Shown piece after piece: positions 53,001 through 62,000 of a DNA stretch of 64,000 nt. Origin of the DNA: Liolophura sinensis (lineage: Eukaryota; Mollusca; Polyplacophora; Chitonida; Chitonidae); assembly GCF_032854445.1 (NCBI RefSeq), contig NC_088296.1, positions 15,985,485-16,049,484 on the forward strand, written 5' to 3'. The translations under genes were made by a program, and so were the position numbers. Under the pieces are notes generated by a model, which saw only the letters and a list, made by a program, of their open reading frames with translations, was not told where the DNA came from and did no database searches. Positions within the stretch are counted from its first letter, which is position 1; every line of letters begins with the position of its first letter.

Positions 53001-56000
53001 ATATGGTGTCAGTAACTCTCGGATTGCAAGGGTTATAATATGATGGCTACCTTTTATCATTGTTCTTTAAACCGAACAAAGGGAGATAACGTAGTAAGCA
53101 CACATACGGCATCGGCTGCTGTAAGTGGGGATATTTGTCCCAGGACGATGCTGACTAATGGAAGGCCGAGTATGTTGTTGGTTGAGAGATGCTGTAATAT
53201 GTTTTCTCATTTTGTTGCACTGGTTTCTATTCAGTTGGCAAATCTGAAAGCAAAACAGCTCGCAAACGACGAAAGCGTCGAGAGAAGGCCAACAAAGCCG
53301 CCGAAGATGAGCTGGCAGAAATTACGCTGGAGCAGCACATGCTGAGGGAGCTGAATCTAAAGAGGAATCAGCCCCAAAGCGCTCTGAGACAGCCACAGAC
53401 ATTGGCCCAGAGGCTGATATCCAGCCAACCAATCACAGTCAACAAGACAGTCACTCCACAGGAAGTTGTGAAAGAGCCAGCTGTTGAACCCAAGACAAAA
53501 GCATCTATGAAGAAATCCCAGCAGCCAATAGCATTTGACATAGGAGCAATGCTTGAAGCTTTGGAGGTAAATGTCAATCATGCATGAGTCCGCTTCGGGA
53601 CCGGTAGATCCAGGATCAATCCCGTTTCGAGTCACACCTAAGACTTTAAAAGAGGAAGTTGTAACTTCCTCGCTTGGTGTTCAGCATGAAGGGGATAGTG
53701 CAATGACTGGTTGACCCATATCAGTATAATGGCTCGGGCTGGGCGACTTACTTGCCTTCGGTAAGTCGTCTCAGTGAAGCAGCACTAAAAATAAAAGAGC
53801 GGTGGAAATCCGTCCTGCAGCAAGGAGGCACATTACACGTACATGCACCCTAAGGATTCCTTCGTCGTCATATGACTGAAAAATTGTTGAGTACGACGTT
53901 AAACCCCAAGCACTCACTCACTCACTCACTCACTCCACTTCATCTGTCTGTCAATACCCTAATTCCTCAACCTTTTTGCATATGAAAGAGCCATTTTCAG
54001 TGCACTTAATGCACCTTTAATTTCAGTATGGGGACAAAACTATGTATAACATTGGTTGGATCGGCCAAATTTAGGACTTTAAGAAAAGTATAGTTTTATG
54101 TCTAGACAGAGTAATGCCTTTTGAATATGCTTGAATAAACACCGTGCAAACATGAGAGCAGGTTGAAGAATTATAGTAACATAGTGAACAGAATGTCCAT
54201 CTCATGATGGTGTCCTCGCCAGTCGTAGGTGCAGGTGGATGTGAGCTCCCCCCTGAGCTCTGCTTGATTTCCTCTCAACTTAATGCTGGCTGCCGTCATA
54301 TATTAAAGTGAAATGTATTTGAACACGGCATAAAACACCAAACAACTAAATATTTGAAACATAACGTCTTGACTGTTTTTATAATGTTTCGACTTACTGA
54401 AATGAATATCTTATAATTTGGCTTCACCATCGTGAGCCGCAAAACAAATGTGAGTTTCAGTTTGTAACTTCATTTTTCGATAAAAATTATGTCTGTGTAA
54501 TGTCTTTGGCCTGTTTTGGACTTTCATCTGTAATTTTTATGTTTTCTCCGCATCTAAAATTCAGTAAAATATGTATTTTTTGACCATTGTGTATTTTCAG
54601 CACAAGAAACCAGACAAGGGTAACTCCAAGCGGTCTTCTTCTGCTCCATCCACAGGCAAGGTATGAACTGCATTCAAACAGTTTGTATGGTCAAACAGCC
54701 AGGGTCATAGTGTACATGTATGTATGTGTATATATGTATGTATGTGTATATATGTATGTATGGGTATATATGTATGTATGTGTATATATGTATGTATGTC
54801 ACATGTGGGCAAAGTCTTTACTTACTTACCAAAGGTCTGTGGTTTATCCCAAGCACTCCAGTTTTCTTCACTCATAATACCACATGTAACTGACTGCCAT
54901 TGTACAGTGTGAAATATTCTTGAGTGTGGACCGGACCCAATAGCACAGTTGGTAGAGCGTTTGCTTTCGGAGGGGTAGATCAGAGGTCATTCCTAGGCTG
55001 TGTCACACCTAAAACATTAAAAGAGGGAGTTGTAGCTTCCTCACTTGAAACAGCGTGGTGTTCAGAATGAAGGGGATAGTGCAAAAACTGGTTGACCCGT
55101 ATAAGTATAATGGCTCGGGCGGCGACCTACTTGCCTTCGGTAAGTCGTCTCAGTGGAGCAGCACTAAATCAAAAAGCGGTGGAAATCCATCCTGTTACAA
55201 GGAAGAACATTACACGTACATGCACTCTAAGGATTCCTTCTTCGTCATATGACTGAAAAATTGTTGAGTACGACGTTAAACCCCAAGCACTCACTCACTT
55301 ACTCACTCACTCTAGAATTACCCCAAATCCTGTGTTGTCATCACATTTAACTCTCAATCAGATAAAAACAATGCCCACAGATCCTTACTCCACCATCAGA
55401 TTCCTGGTTTATGCAGGAATATAAAAGATTTTTAAGAAAAAGAATAATTGTCATGTGAGGCTGGGCTTTGGACCAGTATGATATTTCCACAACTTACATG
55501 CACAGTGTATGTGTATGAGTACCTACTGGGGAACGTGAAACGACTTGTGTGGGAGCTGTGTGGGAGTTGTGTGTAATTTGTAAAAAAAAAAAAACAAAAG
55601 AAAAAAAAAACAAAACACAACACTGTGTAATTGCATATACATGTTTGGTATTGCTTGGTCAGAAGTCACAAGAAATATGCTATGAAATTTAATATTTGAA
55701 TTAAAGACAGTTATAGACCAATGCAGTCCAATTCGTGCTGGCTTCCTTTCCTGCAGTACATGGGAAAGTCTGCCTTGCCAGCAACCTGCATATGGTCAAT
55801 AAATAAATAGACAATTATTGCCTCTGTTTCAGAAATCAGCTCCAAATGTTCTGGATTCTAATGCCCCTGTTGTCAAAAGAGGAAAAGAGAGAGAGAACCC
55901 AAAACCCAAGAAACCTAGTCCACTGAAAAAGGTGAGTAAAGTTTATATTTGCATACAGCTGTGAAGAAGAGATGGTCAAGTTATATGTTATAGCCATGTC

Positions 56001-59000
56001 CGTCCATCCGTCAATGGCCAAATATACATTTAATGTGCAAGTAAGACCACTTATAATCTGGTTGATGTCATTGGTTTTTGGTTTTCCTCCAGTTTCGTCT
56101 ATCCACAAAACTGATCCTCAGTGTATAGGTGAGAATATTTCATTATACGGCGGCCAGCATTATGGTGGGAGGAATCCGGGCAGAGCCAGGGGGAAACCCA
56201 CAACCATCCGCAGGCTGCTGGCAGAGGAATAAGAGTTCTAAGGCTCTGGGTGAATGAAACAGACCCATGACCTCAGAATAGGAAACAGACGACATTGGCA
56301 CAGAAGAGTGAAAATTTAGTTTATCTGATTGGCCTAAAGTACCGATCAACTGGTGTTTTACATAGAGGGGAATGTTGAAGTAACACTCTATTCCTTATTA
56401 AAAATTAATGAAGAGGCCGAGGCTTCATTATTTTAAGGAATGGGGCGTTACGCTGACATTCTGCTACTTGAAACTCACCATGCTGACAATTGTGTGTTTA
56501 CATGGCTAAAAACAGATTTGTGCGGTTAGGTCTGCGTGATAAATGTCACAGATTTGTTACATAGTGGCAGACCTGCATGCTATAACGTCACAGATTTGTT
56601 ACATAGTGGCACACCTGCATGCCATAATGTCACAGATTTGTTACATAGTGGCACACCTGCATGCTATAACATCACAGATTTGTTACATAGTGGGTCACCT
56701 GCATGCTATAACGTCACAGATTTGTTACATAGTGGCACACCTGCATGCTATAACATCACAGATTTGTTACATAGTGGCAGACCTGCATGCTATAACGTCA
56801 CAGATTTGTTACATAGTGGGTCACCTGCATGCTATAACACCACAGATTTGTTACATAGTGGCACACCTGCATGGTTGCCCCAGACATTCCAGACCAGTCG
56901 ATTCCTTGAAAGTAATGTAATGATATAACAGTGGTCTATCCTAACTATGTATCTGGCATGGGTATGGGTCGGAACATCTGGGTAGGAAGGGCGTAATATC
57001 ACAGGAAGATGTTCACATCATACGCCAATCATACAGTAGAGGTGGGTGTACCATTTCGCATGTGGTAGGCATGGGATCCGCATGTGATAGGCATGGGATC
57101 CGCATGTGATAGGCATGGGATCCGCATGTGATAGGCATGGGATTCGCATGTGATAGGCATGGGATTCGCAGTTGATGGGCTTAGGATCCTTGTCTGATGG
57201 GTGTAGCGTAGGATCCGCGTCTGATGGGCGTAGGATCCGCGTCTGGTGGGTGTAGGATCCGCATCTGATGGGCGTAGGATCTGCGTCTGGTGGGCATAGG
57301 ATCCACATCTGGTGGGTGTAGGATCTGCATCTGATGGGCGTAGGATCCGCGTCTGGTGGGTGTAGGATCCGCATCTGGTGGGCGTAGGATCCACATCTGG
57401 TGGGCATAATTCCAGCCATCATCCACATAGGGTTTTATGACATACACTACCATTCACACATAAACTCATCTAACTGATAACAAATGCTGCACTGTCCGAC
57501 AGCAAGCTTGTTTGTTCTCTAGGAATAAGAAAACAATATTCACAGATGCTTTAGTTCCTGGCATGGTTGCTAATTCGCATATAATTATGATAATATGCAG
57601 ATCGAGTTCTGACTGTCTCCGCAATTATTCGGTAAATTCAAAAAAATAATCTACATATCAGTGCAAACATTTCTGAGGAAGTCAGTTTAATTTTTTAAAT
57701 ACAGTATGTGATTATAATAGAACTATATACATGATAATTTTCTAAAAGGCACCACGAATGAGTAATTTATAATATTAGTACAGCTTTTGGCGAGGGCTTA
57801 CACCAGCCCCGGTTGTCCGGGAATGCCTTTACGATTTTACATTTCCACTGATACTAATAAACATCGTCCAGAAACGGGAAAGCAGTACTCAGAAATCATG
57901 CATTGGGCTAGCGCACCTTTTTACTGGCTTGAATGAGTGGGTTAGGCAAGTGATGGACCATTCACTAATACTTTTCTCGTCACCACACCTGTCTTACCAG
58001 GTAAGCAAACTGTTCATCAATCATGTAATGTTTATAGCTAGCTTGTAGGCAAAGGCTGAAGTGCCTTAAAATGGTCTAACACAGAATACATGTAACGGCC
58101 GATTGAGATCCGCGTAAGATACAATCAGGATGGTGCCAACATCCGCGCCTTTACTATTCATCATGGCCGTATGATCCACGTAGGTTCCGCCCCACATGGA
58201 ATCAAGATGCGTGTAGCATGGGTGGGTGACTACGTGTAGAGTATGTTGTTAGGGTCAAGTAGCTCTGTAGGTTTTTTTTAACTGGAGTTCTTGTGACTTT
58301 TTCCTGTAATGTGACTGAATATATACATGAATATACATAAATACCTGCTGACTTCTGAATAGGTCTTTGTAGCATGAAATGATCTTGGTTGTGCTCCTGC
58401 TTTCAAATGTAAATATGGGGTAAAATATAAGCAAATCAGATTTCACCTAGATGTAAATAGGGGGGTTTGTATGGGGCTTTGAAAATGTTAAAAGGCCTAG
58501 AAATTGAGTGAGTGAGTGAGTGCTTGGGGTTTAACGTCGTACTCAACAATTTTTCAGTCATATGACGACGAAGGAATCCTTAGGGTGCAGGTACGTGTAA
58601 TGTGCCTCCTTGTAGCAGGACGGATTTCCACCGCTCTTTTATCTAGTGCTCCTTCACTGAGACGAGTTACCGAAGGCAAGTAAGCCGCCCCGCCCGAGCC
58701 ATTATACTGATACGGGTCAACCAGTCGTTGCACTGTCCCCTTCATGCTGAACGCCAAGCGAGGAAGTTACAACATCCTCTTTTAAAGTCTTAGGTGTGAC
58801 TCGATCAAGGATTGATCCTGGATCTACTGGTCCCGAAGCGGACGCTCTACCAACTGTGCTATCCGGGCCGGTCCTAGAAATTGAAAGCTTCAAGAATTAG
58901 GGGGTTTGGTAGATGTACACAAAACCTTGAAATTGAGAATCATCTTGGTCTGTGACTGATCTATTTCTTGGTCTGTGACTGATCTATTTCTTGGCCTGTG

Positions 59001-62000
59001 ACTGATCTATTTCTTGGTCTGTGACTGATCTGTTACTTGGTCTACCGGTACTACTTGTTCTACCAGACAACAGAACCAATTAGAGTTATAGTATATATGT
59101 ACTACCCTAATTCTTCAACCTTTTCGCATATAAAAGAGCAACATTCAGTGCAATTTATGCACAGTTATAATGTCATTTTGGAGACAAAACTACATTGGTT
59201 TGATTGGCCAGTTTCAGGGCTTCATAAAAAGTGTAATTTTATCAGTCTAGAAAAAGTAATGCCTTCAGAGTATGCTTGAATAAACACCTTGCAAACATGG
59301 GAAACGGTTGAAGAATTACAGTACATGTAACATTCAGTTGGAGAAATATGCTTCTCACCATCTCTTTGATACGCTGATGTGCTTATTAATACGCCGTTAC
59401 CAAGTAAGGAGAGGTATTGTGAGTGTAGGGGAGTATGGGTGGCATGGGTGTTGGTGGCGGGGTCCGAGTAAGCCTTTTTTGTTTGGGTCAGTCCAGTAAG
59501 GTTTTTTGTTTGGGTCAGTCCAGTAAGCCTTTTTGTTTGGGTCAGTCCAGTAATGTTTTTTGTTTGGGTCAGTCCAGTAAGGTTTTTTGTTTGGGTCAGT
59601 TGAGTAAGGTTTTTTGTTTAGGTCAGCTGTTGCCACACTGCTTACACTATCTTGCTAAAACTTTAGGGGGGTGGGGGGAGGGGGGAGGCATGATGGGTAT
59701 GCTTTGAAGACTTCATGAAATAGATAATTTTAAATAATTAGGTAAATTTGTATTTTTATTCAAATTATCAGGTTTTTGACTTTTTGCCATTTTTTTTGCC
59801 ATTTTATCTTAACCTGTACTACTCAGTTTTGTTGGCCAGGGTAAGATTTTATCTTTCGGTGAGATATTCCAACAGTTTTCACTTCAACTTTATGAACCTT
59901 GGTGTGAATGATGAACAGGATTTGGGGATTTACTCATTTTAAATAGTTATCAATATTTGCATTTTTACCGCCAGATTACTAAGTAAGCGTTGTAGTTTGG
60001 GTCAGCTGGTGTTGAAGTTTTCACGATATGTTCATGACACTTCTTGGGCTTGATAAACATGCTATGAAGATACTTTATACTTGATTTTTATGTTTGAACT
60101 GGACATATTCACATTCTCTTTGCAGGTGTATATGTCGCCTCAGAGAAAGGTTTTATGTTTGAGTTTGCTGTTATCAGTTTTCAACATACCTTCATGAAGC
60201 TTACGCTGCCATTTTAACTAAAGCCATTACCTGCCGGGTTTCTCATAACCCTTGGGTTAAAGTTGTGATGTCATTTGGCTGTACTTTTAGCTTGTATAAC
60301 TGTGGACTGTTTGCAGGATTTATACCAAGTGTCCTGGAAAATCCTCCCTTCTCATCCCATCATCTCTGATGTGCAGGATGAGAGGGATTCTTTTAGCGGG
60401 TGTGAGGGTCACACCCACCCTTGTAATCTATCTGGTAGAGCTGAAAGCCTGCTTAAGCATTTGCCCTCCCTGTGGGACGACTGATATTTGACGGTTTTCG
60501 TTTTCGGATTATGTGGCCTTATATAGGGTTGACCAAGGACTATTGTTCTTTGCTTTAAAGGTCACGGGGGGCCTCTGTGGCTCAGTTGGTTAGCGCACTA
60601 GCACTTCTTGAGTACAGCGTAAAGCACCAATCAAATAAATAAATAAATTAATATAAAGATCGTGTGCGCACTGATAGCTTGAAAATTATGCAGTGTGACC
60701 CCAAAAGGCCCAGGCCATGCATAAAAGAATATGAATTTTGGACCCGGAAATTTGAAACCTTTAAGATGTTCAAGCCCTGTCTAAATTACCTCGTCATTGT
60801 GTTGTGTTGATTGTGTTGTTGGTGTATACTAGAATCTAGTTCTGCTGCCAGACTGTCCACTGGATGCCATGTAACATGAGACAAAGTTTGGCAATTTCAC
60901 TCAAATTTATTTTTCTTTCTTATTTCAGGTGATATTGAAGGAGAGAGAGGAGCGTAAGCGCAGTCGTATTATCGGAGAAGACCCCATGATGGCGTCGGAG
61001 ATGGGCGATGTGCCCAGGTAGGTTTGGTGAAGTAAACAGGTGGTAGGCTCAGTTGTATTATTGGGTCAGACCCCATGATGGCATCGGAGATGAGTGATGT
61101 GCCCAGGTATGTGTGGTGAAGTAAACAGGTGGTAAGCTCAGTTGTATTATTGGGTCAGACCCCATGATGGCGTCGGAGATGGGCGATGTTCCCAGGTAGG
61201 TTTGGTGAAGTAAACAGGTGGTAGGCTCAGTTGTATTATTGGGTATTATTTAAACACCAAACAAAAGGTAGGGTAAGTTTTTTTTTTTGAGGAAAATAAA
61301 GACAGGTATGCCCAAAAAATTAGAGAAACAAGTTATTAAAGTATATTTTATGCTTTTTATCAACCCCTTCATTTTATGCATATTTGCCGCCAACGAACAG
61401 GAATATTTGAAAATGAAGTTATGGATGGGGATTACAGGCAGCGAAATTTGGCGCGAACGAAACCGTCGGTCGCGCAACGGTTACGTGCGGTTCAATTTGG
61501 CTAACCGGAAAATCGGTTAGGCCAACTGTCCAACGAGAACGTCCTTAAAGTCAGTGTGCATTAGGTAACTACAGATAAACTGGACTGAACAGCTTTCATA
61601 ATCACAACGCGGCCAGTATGCGGTCAGCCACAGCCAGCTGCCTGTGCTGGTCACATGGAAATGTAATCATTCATATATGCTTTACAGGCTCTGAGATAAT
61701 ACTCAAATTATTTATTTTGACTTATCTTTTCACATATAAGCCTGTATAACGGAATTTCACGTAAAAATGTGCCACAGGAGTCAAGTACCAACCAGGCAAC
61801 ACACAACGTTGAAACACCGTGTGAGTGTAAAATTTCTCTTTCTTTTGTTCACCAACCTTACGGTATGAGCTGCTAGATATAGAAAAGAAAAACAAACATA
61901 ACATTGAGCTGAATACTTTTATTAATGATCCAGAATGATGCCTGAAACATAAACCACGTAAACAATTAGCGTAACCGATCGGGTTGATAAACATACGTGG

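Noticed and set aside
57018-57453. Asp/Pro/His-rich repeat protein on the minus strand
   Set aside because: 22-bp minisatellite read in three frames; no start context or splice support.
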